Positions 24,543 to 37,500 of a stretch of DNA of 64,000 nt are shown piece after piece (the first letter of the stretch is position 1; every line of letters begins with the position of its first letter). The notes under the pieces were generated by a model that saw only the letters and a list, made by a program, of their open reading frames with translations, was not told the DNA's origin and made no database searches. Source of the DNA: Meta bourneti (Eukaryota; Arthropoda; Arachnida; Araneae; Tetragnathidae); the NCBI GenBank assembly GCA_933210815.1, contig OW119924.1, positions 103,121,750 to 103,185,749 on the forward strand. Reading direction: 5' to 3'. Made by a program: the position numbers and the translations under genes.

Positions 24543-24863
24543 TTCTCTTGATCCACTGGGGCCGTGGTAGCGCGGTTGAAAGAGCAACAGAGTTCGAATC
24601 CACACAAAGACCGTTGTTTTCAAAGGGGGATGGTGCACGTTAAATCTCTCGTGGCCTCAAATGCGCTCACGTTGGCGTTGTGTGGAAGTTTGGAGAGTGG
24701 GGTGCCAGCTCATGTGTTGACCTCGTCATCTGACCGTGATTCAAAATTACGCGGTGTTGTCCTAGGTTCTTTTCCTTTGGGAATGATCCCGGACCGTCGC
24801 CAATAGCCCCTTTGTGTTGCTCCAGTGCGACGCTAATTAAAACACCTACCTTCTCTTGATCCA
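24543..24863 (+). repeat. GGTA-tailed SINE with 13-bp target duplication
   Basis: The body at 24,556-24,850 is flanked by ttctcttgatcca on both sides (24,543-24,555 and 24,851-24,863). Part of the tRNA-like head is missing: it passes from gcggttgaaagagcaac to agagttcgaatcc. The perfect duplication indicates LINE-mediated retroposition of a fairly young copy. Confidence 0.9.
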
Positions 24864-24901
24864 ACCAAATTTACAGTGTGCACATTTCATAATATTCGGT
24901 A

Positions 24902-26157
24902 TGGGTCGGTGCGAATGAATTGTCCGGAAAATGATCATCACACTTCGATGACGATAACTGAAAAATACCAGTACCTGACCTACTCGAAATAATCTCCCTC
25001 TGATTTAACACACTTTTGCCACTTGTCTGACAAGGCCATGATCCCGGAACGAAAAAAGTCTTGTAGCTGGGATTCGATGTCATCATGATGTACAAGGTGA
25101 ACCTACATATCTTGGGTGAACCGTTTGCCAGACAGAAAGCAATCCAGGTGATTAAACGGACGAAAATCTTTAGGTGACAAGTCAGGGGAATAGGGAGGAT
25201 GAGACATCGTTTCATAGCCCAACTCACGTAGTGTCAGCATCGTTCGTTGTGCGACATGAGGACGGGCGTTATCTTGCAAGAGGAGAACGCCATGTCTGTT
25301 TACCAAAGCCGGTTGTTTCACCATCAGTTTCCGGTGCATCTATCGTAATTCATCACAATATCGATCTGAAGTGATGGTTTGGCCACTTGGTAAAAAACTG
25401 CGATGAATTATTCCAGCTGTTAACCATCATGGGTGGCTTGGGATGGCGTCCAGGAGGCTGTGCTTTGCTCAACCATTGTGCAGATCATTTCGATTGCCAT
25501 AAAGGACCCATTTCTCGTCGCAGGTAACGATTCGCTGCAGAAGTTCTCTTTCATTCCTCGAAAGGAGCGATGCAGACTTCCAAACGTCTCATCTTGTTGT
25601 CAATTGTCAATTGATGAGGCACCCAAGAATCCATCTTTTTGCCCTTACTCAGTGCAGCCAGATGGCGAACAATTGTAGTTTGGTGGACACCTAGCTCGGC
25701 CGCTATCTCACGACATGTTTTCCGCGGTTCAGCTTCAACCACACTTATTGGAACATCGTCAGAACTTAGCAGAACACTTCCTCGGTGACCACGTGTTTCG
25801 TTTCTCAGGTCCATATATCCACTTCGAAACTTCGCAAACCATCGCCGAATGGTTCGTTCATTGGCTGTATTCTTCCCGAATGCTGTGTTAATGTTTCGAG
25901 CAGCAACTGCAGCAGAATGTCTCAGTTTAAATTCGTAAAGGAAGATGACTCTCAAATCTGAGTTTTCCATGTCGAATTCAGAAGCACCTTACGCTCAAAC
26001 AAATTAAATCTGGAGCGTGTACTTTACACGCGTGATATCTACTAATAGTAGCTCTGGTGACGTAAGATGCCGGAAGCTTGTAGGTAATTACTTTTAGCTG
26101 TATGGGGGTCATTCCCAAAACTATTTTTCATCGGACATTTCATTCGCACCGACCCAA
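24902..26157 (-). mobile_element. mariner element, 1,256 bp
   Basis: Terminal inverted repeats tgggtcggtgcgaatga and the matching tcattcgcaccgaccca are flanked by TA (24,900-24,901 and 26,158-26,159). Length and TA target are typical of mariner. It contains one decayed transposase gene. Confidence 0.93.
24980..25970 (-). pseudogene. mariner transposase, frameshifted
   Basis: Starts at an ATG at 25,970. The N-terminal helix-turn-helix part is open to about 25,551 (ANERTIRRWFAKFRSG, then REIAAELGVHQTTIVRHL). A frame change near 25,560 is followed by the first catalytic motif TCDEKWV (about 25,515), then LLQDNARPH and YSPDLSPKDF, which supply the second and third acidic residues of the mariner D,D34D triad. 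A second frame change near 25,103 leads to the conserved end (LSDKWQKCVKSEGDYFE) and a TAG at 24,980-24,982. Length is normal (about 330 codons), but at least two frameshifts make it inactive. Confidence 0.9.
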
Positions 26158-26159
26158 TA

Positions 26160-26857
26160 GATTGGATATGCGGTAGTTGAAGGAAACCCCGAAAAATAAT
26201 GTATACTTAATGCCCTTGCTCCATAAACCCCCAAAACCAAACAACCATAAAGTATACTTTAATCAACAGAATTACCTTTCTCAATAATGGCTCACTATTA
26301 ATGTAATATACATTCTCCATACAATTTCATTAGAATGAAAGTCAAAGTAAAATATTTTGAAACATTTAGGAACAAGGGGTTTTTTTAATACCAAGACTGC
26401 AAGTAATCTAAGTAAAGTTGAAGTTTTGTAGTCATTTTAAACACGAATAACTACGTATCTTAAATCATCAGCTCAAAACTTTGGAATTTTAAGAAATAAA
26501 TGTATCGCGAAATTTGTTAATAAATAACAAAATAAAATAAGTTCTAAAATCGAGCATTGACGAACTACAGTACTGATAAAATTGTCAGAAAAAAATATAA
26601 GAATAGAACACATACGTTAGCCTATGTAAATGAGAATAAAGAAATTTAATTAAGGACTTACATAAACTTATTAAAATTGGTTTTTGTATCAACAAACGAA
26701 AATCCATTGAGTCAAAAGTCTAATTAAAATACGTGCACATTATATCCATTTACAAATTTTCATTTAAAGCTGTTGAAACACTGAATTAAAGGTAATATAT
26801 TAGTAATATTTCAAGCGATCTGGCATGAAAACATATTGATATAAGGAAATTAAACTT
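26160..26857. other. Unassigned AT-rich DNA
   Basis: No gene or repeat seen between the mariner and the hAT fragment. Confidence 0.4.
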
Positions 26858-27327
26858 TTTAGGAAATTGCTTCTATTGCAAGATTATTTATTGAAAAATA
26901 AACACATACATTTATATATACATACAAAACAATATCTCAATTTTTAATGGCTACGTTGTTTATTCATAATAATCCTTTTGTGTTTGTGAATCGAGGCTCC
27001 TTTTATTGAAAGAGCCACACGTAAGTCATCACTTGCATTTAAGCGATTTCTGACTTTTATTTGTGTGTGCAAAAGTGATGAAAATCCCATTTCACACAAG
27101 TATATGGTGGCAAATGGTAAAAGTGTCTGAAATGCTGCTTTTGCCAGCTGTGTATAAGGTTCAAACTGTGTACACCAGAATTGTTCTAAGTCCAGTCTTT
27201 CAAATTCCATTTCAATACGTGCATTGGCTCGTATTTCAATAAGATCGTCTTTTATTAAATCGTTGTCGTCCATCGAAACTCTTCTCGCACACCCAGGGGT
27301 GCACACATCCCAGGTTAAGAACCACTG
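26858..27327 (-). mobile_element. hAT (Charlie-like) fragment with transposase C-terminus
   Basis: The right end gttaagaaccactg is the same terminus as at 12,373; the left end is missing. On the minus strand 27,306-26,944 is open and reads as the hAT C-terminal dimerisation region (LAKAAFQTLLPFATIYLCEM, then GFSSLLHTQIKVRNRLNASD). It is better preserved than the copy at 11,796-12,373 but truncated, so not functional. Confidence 0.85.
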
Positions 27328-27359
27328 ATTTAACTGTATGCAATGACAGGACCATTCAC

Positions 27360-28140
27360 GCTCGTAGTTCTCCTAAAGGTGAGACAACCCATTTCATTTC
27401 ACTTCTGCATCCTGCACATTTGGAAACAGCAGCTTAATTAGATGTTTCTGAAAGCTAAGCAAACGCCTTCCTATTGTTCGGGTTTATGTCCCAGTGAGCG
27501 CAGTTCTTTAATTCGCATGCCTTGTAATAAACACAGGAACCTACGGCTGACCACGAAAGGTATGCGCGAATCCTAGTGTGCACAGTATAACTGCCGGAAG
27601 GCATTAGGCAGCAGCATCGCTAATAACACTCCCCCACTACGGACGCAATCCCCTAAGTCGTTCCAAACCTGGAAAGGATGGAACCACCTTTCCAGGTTCC
27701 AACCGTCCTTAACGACCCGCACTTTTGTGCCCCAAATTTAATCGGCGTCGCAGCGAACGAACCCCTCAACTCCGCATCTATTCCGGAAAAGTGGGCATCA
27801 TTCACCACAGCGCTTACAGCTAGCGTCCCCAGAGATCGCATGTTTATCTAACCTGCGCGGTGGCAACGAGGAGGGGATGGAGAAGAGCACCTTTTCCTGT
27901 GCGATTCGAACTTCGCCCCATCTCCGAACCGGAACGAAAGGGATTGATTAACGCGGCAATTGCTGCGTTGTCTTTTGCTGAGCGAGTGGTCGCAGACGAT
28001 AAAGGGGTCGGCGTGCGCGTTTTGATAATTTAGCTGATCTTTCCCGTTCCTCTCTGCTTCCACGTAATGTCCTGTGAGGGAAAACGAAACCCAGAAGACA
28101 TTTAGAGGACAATCGAGTTAAATTCTGATAGCCCTAATTC
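27360..28140. other. GC-richer unique segment, possible conserved noncoding DNA
   Basis: Base composition rises sharply compared with the AT-rich flanks, and the segment matches none of the repeats in the window. No reading frame shows a domain. A short inverted pair (cctggaaagg at about 27,668 and cctttccagg at about 27,691) can form a hairpin. The segment could be regulatory or a single-copy exon cluster that I cannot read; this is an inference from composition alone. Confidence 0.3.
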
Positions 28141-28483
28141 GCTCACGGATCTGGGCTATTTTTGGTGTAGTTTGTAATAGTTCTAAGATCACATGCCATT
28201 ATTTTGCTTACTAATGAGCAGATACATGCCCTGTATGATTAGGCAAACGAGATGTATTGTGGATTAAGGCCTATCTGGATCCTGGAGGGACCTAGCTTGA
28301 GGCCTCCTTTGGTTCCTTAGGATCGAAAACTTTGACCAATGCATTCAAAAGTTATATTGTTAAAACATGTAGTACAAATTAACAAGAATTATTCTAACTT
28401 GAGTAGAATCTATTGAGATCGTGGATGGTTTTGGCCATTAACATCAATAGGCATCAAAATCAATGGACTCTAAAATGTTTTTT
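28141..28483. other. Unassigned DNA
   Basis: No gene seen. Confidence 0.35.
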
Positions 28484-28800
28484 TTATCCAATGAGAGATT
28501 GACGGAAGGTTATCCATTTCTCTAGCCGTCTTGTTTGACGAGTTTGCGTCCACTTGGTGGACTGCGAAACACGAGTTTGCAGTCCACTTGGTAGGAAAAA
28601 TGGCCGGAATAGTAGATGAGATAATTTATCTTTTAAAAAATAATAGGTCTTTATAATTGCATTGGAGTCGCAGAGTTGGCAGGAATCAGTGTCCGTTATT
28701 CCGCTTTCATTTCGATGTACCTGCAAATGGTCGTGACCAGTCATCAATTTAAAATTTCCTATAACCTCTTCTTTTGATCTCAATTGGAATTTCACCCATT
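28484..28800 (-). pseudogene. Non-LTR retrotransposon C-terminal relic
   Basis: The minus-strand frame ending near 28,484 contains GNFKLMTGHDHLQVHRN and then SGITDTDSCQLC, the pattern of the C-terminal zinc-binding tail found after RNase H in Jockey/R1-type LINE polyproteins. Only this end remains, with no reverse transcriptase nearby, so it is a dead fragment. Confidence 0.6.
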
Positions 28801-29161
28801 AACAGTAGCTCTCGAGATTTTCAATAGCTTTTTTCCTGATGTTCACTCTGCACATTTTAATTAATTGAATTGAATAACGAAACCTATAACATACCAACAA
28901 GCTAAAATAAATTTAAACTCGGATTAAGTGAACATAAAATCAGGAGGCCCTTTTGCAAAGCATATACTACACATGTATAAGTGAATGCGATGATTAAAGT
29001 TAGGAGTTTCAAGGCTGTTTCCAAGTGACGTCTTGCTTCTAAATTTAGTAGAAATATAGAGTATTTGAGGTTTTTCAAATACTGTAAACTCTTATTATTC
29101 ATTCAAAGTTATTCATACGAAATGATGATTGAAATTTGATCATTTATAGTTGTTTCTCTAG
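28801..29161. other. Unassigned AT-rich DNA left of the BEL element
   Basis: No gene seen. The five bases at 29,162-29,166 (acacc) are the left target flank of the outer BEL element. Confidence 0.4.
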
Positions 29162-29166
29162 ACACC

Positions 29167-29433
29167 TGTTCCGTAATGACGGTAGGTGGCGCTCTTGCGC
29201 CAATCAGTTGAACTGTAACAATGGAAGTGCAATGACGCGCTTAAATATCTTGGCCGCATTATGAAGCGGAATTGTATTGTAATTTTAAATGTCACCTTAT
29301 TAAATTTTTGTTAAGTTTTAATCTCAGTGAATTTATTGAAATTGTATTCATAAATCTTGACTCTGGACAGCAAAATTTGCAACCTGACTTTTGAAACAGG
29401 ATATCGACTCTTGAAATCATTAGCTCTCCCACA
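29167..29433 (+). repeat. 5' LTR of outer BEL/Pao element
   Basis: 267 bp, begins tgttccgtaatg and ends gctctcccaca (TG...CA). It should hold the promoter and polyadenylation signals; I cannot point to an unambiguous TATA box, though cgcttaaatatc occurs in the first half. Confidence 0.92.
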
Positions 29434-29438
29434 TTTTT

Positions 29439-29456
29439 TGGTGCCGAAACCCGGGA
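29439..29456 (+). other. Primer binding site, tRNA-Phe type (outer element)
   Basis: tggtgccgaaacccggga lies six bases after the LTR. Its complement ends in TTTCGGCACCA, which fits the 3' end of arthropod tRNA-Phe(GAA) as I recall it, so tRNA-Phe is the probable primer for minus-strand DNA synthesis. Confidence 0.75.
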
Positions 29457-29539
29457 ATGGAATATTGCCTTTAAAAAGGTAAGAGAATTTTGAAGTATCT
29501 GCATGAAAAGAAATATTGATCTTTAAAAACTAATTGAAA

Positions 29540-32500
29540 ATGGCTCTTTCGGACAAAACGAAAACAGAACTTGAAAAATTGAAAACGAAACGCTCTTCTT
29601 TTAGAGCTGGAGTTACGAAAATTGTAACTAAAGTTGATAATTTGCTTGTAATTTCTGATTTACCACAAAACATTCAAGAACTGAATGAATATTTGGAAAT
29701 TTTAACTGACAAGCATAAATCTTTGAAAGAACTTGATAAAAAGATCGAAATTCGCATCACTGACACAAACGAATATGAAAAGGAAATAAATGTCAGTGAA
29801 GAATATAATGAAAAATTAATTTGTTGTAAATTGAAAATTACTAATTGTCTGAAGAAATATGATATAGGTATTAGAAATTCTAATACACAAGTTGATACGA
29901 GTACTGAAAATAATTCCTCTCAGTGTGTAATTTCGAATTCGCCAAATGTTTCTATTAGACTTCCTAAATTAATTCTAGAAAAGTTTTCTGGTGATTCTAG
30001 CATGTGGCCTGAATTCTTTAATGCATATGAAAATTCAATTCATAACAATCCAACTCTATCTAAAGTAGAAAAGTTTACATATTTGAAATCTTTACTTGTT
30101 GGAGAAGCATTTAATTGTGTGTCTGGTTTCTGTCTTACTGAAGACAACTATGATAGTTGTTTAATATTGTTGAAAGAGAGATATGGGCGAAAGGATTTAA
30201 TAATAAACAGCCATATGAATGTTATTGAATTTGGAACCTGTTAAATATTCAAATAATGTGTATGGAATGCGTAAGCTTTATGATCAACTAGAAATCAGTA
30301 TAAGAAATTTGAATTCGCTTGAAGTAACAAGTGGTAGTTACGGACATTTATTGAATCCAATTATTCTTAAATTACTTCCACAAGATTTAGCACTAGAGTT
30401 TCATAGAAAACGCACTTCTAAAGAAAACTTTGAAATAACTGAACTAATTGAATTCATCAAAAATGAAATTGAGTGTCGCGAAGCCACTTTAATGATAAAT
30501 AACTCACGAAGTGTAAAAACAACAGAAACATTTAATCGAAATCAGACGTCATTTAGAAACAAAAACACTCATTATAATAATTCTAAGCCGTCAGCCTCTG
30601 CTTTTAATACAGCAATAAAAACGTTTTGCATATTCTGCAGATCTAATGAACATGTGTCCGCCGAATGTTTTAAATATTCCGATAATCAGAAAAGACACAA
30701 GTTAAAGAAAGAAGGCAGGTGTTACAGATGTTTTCTTAAATCTCATTTGTCAGTCGATTGTAGATCAAAAATACAACCGTGTGAAATTTGTTTTGGTAAA
30801 AATCACAACAAACTCTTTTGTTATACGAAATCTAAAGAACAAAAAGAGTTAGAGCCTGAAAATAAAACTGTTGTGTCAATATCACATTGTAATATTCCGA
30901 AGCCTAAAAATAACGTTCTTTTACAAACATGTTCAGTTATTGCTCAATCCAGAAATAAATCGAAAGTGGCAAGACTTTTAATTGACTCAGGAAGTGAAAG
31001 AAGTTTCATAACTAAAGATTTAGCTCGAGAATTAAAACTGCTGATCATTCGAAGAGAATGTTTAACAATTTATTCATTTGGAAGGCGTCATGGAAATCAA
31101 CAAGAGTTCGAAGTATTTAGTCTGCGATTAAAAAATAAAAACGATGCTCGCTCCAGTATAATGGTAGAAGTTCTCGCCACAGATTTGATTTCCTGTATCG
31201 CTGTTCAAGGTCCTTCCAACTGCCTAAACATTCAAGAATTTATGGGTAGGCGAGGATGGGAACTGTCCGATTCGAATCCTAATAATGAAAAAATAAGTAT
31301 TTTACTAGGAGCTGAATATTTTTGGCGTGTGCTAAATGGTCGTGTTACTCAAGTAGATGATGATTTATTTGTTTCGCCGACTATTTTCGGTTTTACTTTA
31401 ATGGGCAAAATCGAAAGAAATAATACTAGAATTAATGCGTTATTTTTATCTAGTGATGAAGCAAAAACATTTGACTTGCAATCCTTTTGGAAACTAGATT
31501 CAATAGGCATTGAAGATAAAAACGAAACACTTTCTGAGACTGATTTAAATACCATTAAATCTTTTGACGATAATTTGAAATTTAAGGATGGTCGATACGA
31601 AACAAAACTTTTGTGAAAAGAAAATAAATCGGAACTTTTAGATAATTTTTTTGTTGCTAAACAACGATTTCTTGGACTAGAAAATAAATTAAAAGGAAAT
31701 TATATTTTATATAATGAATATGATAATATTATTAAAGAACAAGCTGATAAGGGAATTATTGAAGAATGTAAGTTTGTTGAAAATGAAACTAACTGTTATT
31801 ATATGCCTCATAGACCCGTTATACGGGAAGACAAATCAACAACAAAAGTTAGGATAGTTTTTGATGCTTCATCGAAAGCGAAAGATGCTAAATCATTAAA
31901 TGACTGTTTGATATCTGGCCCAAATTTAAATCCCAACCTGTTGGATGTAATTTTAAAATTTCGTATATACAAAATTGCATTTTGTGCCGACATAGAGAGG
32001 GCTTTTCACCAAATTCAAATTGCTGATGAAGATAAGAATTTTTTGAGATTCTTGTGGTTTGACAATTCTTCTGACAACAGTTTAGGTTTTAAAGTTTTTC
32101 GAATGTGCCGAGTAACATTTGGTGTTACAACAAGTCCATTTATTCTTTCTGCCACTATTAAGCATCACATAAAAGGTTACGAAAAGGAATATAGTGAAGT
32201 GGTTGATATGCTTGATAAGTCCTTATATGTGGATGATCTGATCTACGGAGCAGACTCTACTGAGGAAGCTTTCTCACTGTCTATTACTGCAGTTAAAATA
32301 CTTGAAAACGCTAGTATGAATTTAAGAAAATTTGAATCTAATTCTGTATCTTTAAGAAGTAAATGGGAAGAGAAAGGAATAATTAGCAAGGAAGACAGTT
32401 TAAATCAAAAGACATTAAAGGTTTTGGGAATAATCTGGGATTCTGAAGAGGACGTATTAAAATTAGATGTGCAACAACATTTACAATCATTTGATTGGCA

Positions 32501-33958
32501 AAATATTACAAAACGGAAAATATTACAGACTGTGGCTAAAATATATGATCCCGTTGGATTAATTGCACCTTTTGTTATCAGAATAAAATTCTTGTTGCAA
32601 GAGTTATGGGAACTGGGCATTGATTGGGACACAGTTTTGCCCATAGATTTAAGTGAAAAATTTAAATTATGGTATTTTGAAATTGAAGTTATATTGAATT
32701 TGTGTATTCCTAGAAGAAATTTTTTGAATGATGAATGTGCAAATTTTGCTAGGTTAGAACTTTATTTGTTTTGTGATACCAGTCTCAAGGGATATGGAGC
32801 TGTTGCGTATTTTTGAGACCTCTACGTCTTTTGTGCTTTCAAAGAGCCGAGTGTCCCCACTTAAGAAATTAACTTTGCCTCGTTTAGAACTCATGGGGGC
32901 TGTTATTGCCGCAAGAATTGTTAAATATTTGAAGAAATTATTTGGTATCAGTGAAGATAATATATTTTGTTTTAGTGACTCTCATATCGTACTTCATTGG
33001 ATAAAGGGTTCAGCTAACAATTGGAAACCTTTTGTTGCAAATCGTGTACGTGAAATTCAAAATCTTGTTTCACCTACGCAATGGAAATACTGTAAAGGAA
33101 CCGAAAATCCTGCCGATATAGTCTCACGTGGATCCACGGCATTTGATCTCGTAAAGAATGAAATTTGGTTCCATGGTCCAGTGTGGTTGAAAGAAGGAAA
33201 TCTACCAGCATCTCAATTTGATCTTTTTATAACTCCTAAGGTAGAAGAAGTATTTCAGGAACAGCGTCGAGCTGTTATATGTTCTATTGCTAGCAGAGTC
33301 CGAATTTGAATTGATCTTCAAGTTTTCTTCCTGGACCAAATTGAAACGCGTAACTGCGTGGTGTTTGAGGTTCTACAATAATGCTAAACCAACATCTTCA
33401 AAACTTAAGGGATTTTTAACTATTCAAGAACTTGAAAAAGCAACCATTTTGATTTTGAAATTTATACAGCAACTTGAATTTAGAGAAGAAATTAAGCTTT
33501 TGAAAACTGGGAAGAATTTAACTCTCAATAGTAAAATCTTGGCATTGAATCCATTTCTTGACAAAGAGGAAATCCTCAGAGTTGGTGGAAGGCTTAGAAA
33601 TTCAAACCTTTCAGAAGACCAGAAGCATCAAATCATTCTTCCTAAGAAACACCATGTTACAGATTTGATAATCAAACATTTTCACGAAGTGAACCTCCAT
33701 GGTGGTCCTACGTTAACAATGTCAACTCTCCGACAAAAGTTTTGGATTATTAACTGCCGAGAAGTTGTTAGAAAAGTAATTTGGAAATGTATGAAGTGTT
33801 TCAGAAATCGAACAGCTACTGCCACTCAGATAATGGCAGACCTCCCACTGCTCGTGTTGTGCCAGACAGAGTATTTTCCAAAATTGGACTGGATTTTGCA
33901 GGACCTTTCCTGATTAAGACTCGAAAGGGAAGAGGTGTGAAACCATTTAAATGCTATG
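29540..33958 (+). pseudogene. BEL/Pao gag-pol, outer copy, part before the insertion
   Basis: Same protein as the intact inner copy but broken. Lesions read by comparing the two: a 2-base deletion near 30,216 (gag-like region), TGG changed to TGA at 31,612-31,614, an 11-base deletion near 32,812 (just after FCDTSLKGYGAVAYF, RNase H), a 2-base deletion near 33,296, and a 1-base deletion near 33,850 in the integrase. Recognisable parts in order: DUF1759-like gag region, CCHC-type knuckles (about 30,630-30,830), DSG protease motif (about 30,985), reverse transcriptase with YVDDLIYG (about 32,230), RNase H, integrase zinc region. The frame ends at the nested insertion after an in-frame 3-base loss near 29,662. 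Confidence 0.95.
33954..33958. other. Target duplication of the nested BEL insertion (left)
   Basis: ctatg immediately left of the inner element; the same five bases follow its right end at 40,234-40,238. Five-bp duplications are usual for BEL/Pao integrases. Confidence 0.93.
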
Positions 33959-34224
33959 TGTGGGAGAGCTAATGATTTCAAGAGTCCATATCATATTTCA
34001 AAAGTCAGGTTGCAAATTTTGCTGTCCAGAGTCAAGATTTATGAATCCAATTTCAATAAATTCACTGAGATTAAAACTTAACAAAATTTAATAAGGTGAC
34101 ATTTAAAATTACAATACAATTCCGCTTCATAATGCGGCCAAGATATTTAAGCGCGTCATTGCACTTCCATTGTTACAGTTCAACTGATTGGCGCAAGAGC
34201 GCCACCTACCATCATTACGGAACA
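33959..34224 (-). repeat. 3' LTR of inner BEL/Pao element
   Basis: On the plus strand it runs from tgtgggagagct to cattacggaaca. Base-by-base reading against 39,968-40,233 finds no difference. Confidence 0.95.
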
Positions 34225-34596
34225 TACTCCGCCACGATGAACCTTGGTTCATTATAAAATAATATATAGATAATATCAAATATTCAAATTTAAGCTTTAA
34301 ACAAAATGTAAAAATGTTCAGCAAAATACAAGTTATAAAAGTAAACTGAAAATACTACAAAATTAAATTCAAATATTATCAATACTAAATTTAAAACATG
34401 AGAAATAACATGCACAATATACTTACAAATCTTCAGAATTAAAGGAAAAAATATATACCTGCCTAAAAATTCACAATGTGAAGAATTAGCAAATTTACAC
34501 TTTAAATCTGGAAAACACAATACTTGACATGTTAATACAAAGGAAAATGGAAAATTTTAAAGAAAACAAGAAATAATAATTAATGTTTCTAAAAGT
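34225..34596 (-). other. 3' noncoding region of inner BEL/Pao element
   Basis: About 370 bp between the polyprotein stop and the LTR with no open frame of note; the outer element keeps the same region at 41,063-41,442. It includes an acceptor-like tgttttccag (minus strand, near 34,508). Confidence 0.7.
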
Positions 34597-37500
34597 CTAT
34601 TTAGATAAGGGCAAGAGTGAAAGTTTATGGATAGGGCGTTTCAGTTCTCCAAATAAAGTTTTTAATTTCACCACACGCACTTTTCCATCTGCACCAGGGT
34701 ACAGTTCCACTATTCGCCCAAGTCGCCACTTTAGTGGTGGCAAATTGTCGTCTTTAATTAAGACTAAGTCATTGATGTTCAAATTGGGCTTATCCTTCAA
34801 CCATTTAGCACGTCCTTGCAGCTGTGAGAGATAGTCCGTGGACCAACGTTTCCAAAAGCTTTGGAAAAGCTGTAGGGTCAATTTCCATCTTTCTGTTGGG
34901 GTCAGTTTGTTTATGGTAAAATCAGGTTCAGGGATGGCAGTCAATGCAGTTCCAATTATGAAATGCCCAGGTGCTAAGGGACTTAGGTCATCAGGATCCG
35001 AAGAGATGGAAACTATCGGCCTGGAATTCAAACATGCTTCGATTTGTACAATTAGTGTGTGAAACTCTTCATGCGTTAGAATTTGTGTTCCAACAGTTCG
35101 CTTTAAGTGAACTTTCGTTTGTTTTACACCAGCCTCCCAGAGGCCACCAAAGTGAGGTGCAGCTGGAGGGTTGAAAGTCCACTGAATATTTTCTTCAGTT
35201 AAATAGTTCTGAGTTTTTTCAGCAGAAGAAAATGTGGCCATGTTTCTTTTTAATTCTCGGTCAGCTCCAACAAAATTGGTACCTCTGTCTGAAAAAATTT
35301 CTTTTGGTTTCCCTCTACGTGCAGCGAATCTTTTCAGCGATGCTATGAATGCTTCTGTAGTGAGATCACTGACTACTTCTAGATGAATGGCTTTGGTAGA
35401 GAAGCATACATAGAGACAAACATAACATTTAAATGGTTTCACACCTCTTCCCTTTCGAGTCTTAATCAGGAAAGGTCCTGCAAAATCCAGTCCAATTTTG
35501 GAAAATACTCTGTCTGGCACAACACGAGCAGTTGGGAGGTCTGCCATTATCTGAGTGGCAGTAGCTGTTCGATTTCTGAAACACTTCATACATTTCCAAA
35601 TTACTTTTCTAACAACTTCTCGGCAGTTAATAATCCAAAACTTTTGTCGGAGAGTTGACATTGTTAACGTAGGACCACCATGGAGGTTCACTTCGTGAAA
35701 ATGTTTGATTATCAAATCTGTAACATGGTGTTTCTTAGGAAGAATGATTTGATGCTTCTGGTCTTCTGAGAGGTTTGAATTTCTAAGCCTTCCACCAACT
35801 CTGAGGATTTCCTCTTTGTCAAGAAATGGATTCAATGCCAAGATTTTACTATTGAGAGTTAAATTCTTCCCAGTTTTCAAAAGCTTAATTTCTTCTCTAA
35901 ATTCAAGTTGCTGTATAAATTTCAAAATCAAAATGGTTGTTTTTTCAAGTTCTTGAATAGTTAAAAATCCCTTAAGTTTTGAAGATGTTGGTTTAGCATT
36001 ATTGTAGAACCTCAAATACCACGCAGTTACGCGTTTCAATTTAGTCCAGGAAGAAAACTTGAAGATCAATTCAAATTCGGACTCTTTGCTAGCAATAGAA
36101 CATATAACAGCTCGACGCTGTTCTTGAAATACTTCTTCTACCTTAGGAGTTATCAAAGGATCAAATTGAGATGTTGGCAGATTTCCTTCTTTCAACCACT
36201 CTGGACCATGGAACCAAATTTCATTCTTTACGAGATCAGATGCCGTGGATCCACGTGAGACTATATCGGCAGGATTTTCGGTTCCTTTACAGTATTTCCA
36301 TTGCGTAGGTGAAACAAGATTTTGAATTTCACGTACACGATTTGCAACAAAAGGTTTCCAATTGTTAGCTGAACCCTTTATCCAATGAAGTACGATATGA
36401 GAGTCACTAAAACAAAATATATTATCTTCACTGATACCAAATAATTTCTTCAAATATTTAACAATTCTTGCGGCAATAACAGCCCCCATGAGTTCTAAAC
36501 GAGGCAAAGTTAATTTCTTAAGTGGGAACACTCGGCTCTTTGAAAGCACAAAAGACGTAGAGCATAAATCAGGATCCCGAAAATACGCAACAGCTCCATA
36601 TCCCTTGAGACTGGCATCACAAAACAAATAAAGTTCTAACCTAGCAAAATTTGCACATTCATCATTCAAAAAATTTCTTCTAGGAATACATAAATTCAAT
36701 ATAACTTCAATTTCAAAATACCATAATTTAAATTTTTCACTTAAATCTATGGGCAAAACTGTGTCCCAATCAATGCCCAGTTCCCATAACTCTTGCAACA
36801 AGAATTTTATTCTGATAACAAAAGGTGCAATGAATCCAACGGGATCATATATTTTAGCCACAGTCTGTAATATTTTCCGTTTTGTAATATTTTGCCAATC
36901 AAATGATTGTAAAAGTTGTTGCACATCTAATTTTAATACGTCCTCTTCAGAATCCCAGATTATTCCCAAAACTTTTAATGTCTTTTGATTTAAGCTGTCT
37001 TCCTTGCTAATTATTCCTTTCTCTTCCCATTTACTTCTTAACGATAGAGAATTAGATTCAAATTTTCTTAAATTCATACTAGCGTTTTCAAGTATCTTAA
37101 CTGCAGTAGTAGACAAAGAGAAAGCTTCATCAGTAGAGTCTGCTCCGTAGATCAGATCATCCACATATAAGGACTTATCAAGCATATCAACCACTTCACT
37201 ATATTCCTTTTCGTAACCTTTTATGTGATGCTTAATAGTGGCAGAAAGAATAAATGGACTTGTTGTAACACCAAATGTTACTCGGCACATTCGAAAAACT
37301 TTAAAACCGAAACTGTTGTCAGAAGAATTGTCAAACCACAAGAATCTCAAAAAATTCTTATCTTCATCAGCAATTTGAATTTGGTGAAAAGCCCTCTCTA
37401 TGTCGGCACAAAATGCAATTTTGTATATACGAAATTTTAAAATTACATCCAACAGGTTGGGATTTAAATTTGGGCCTGATATCAAACAGTCATTTAATGA

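Noticed and set aside
34225..34596. Envelope gene in the BEL element
   Set aside because: No open frame of useful length lies between the polyprotein stop and the LTR in either copy.
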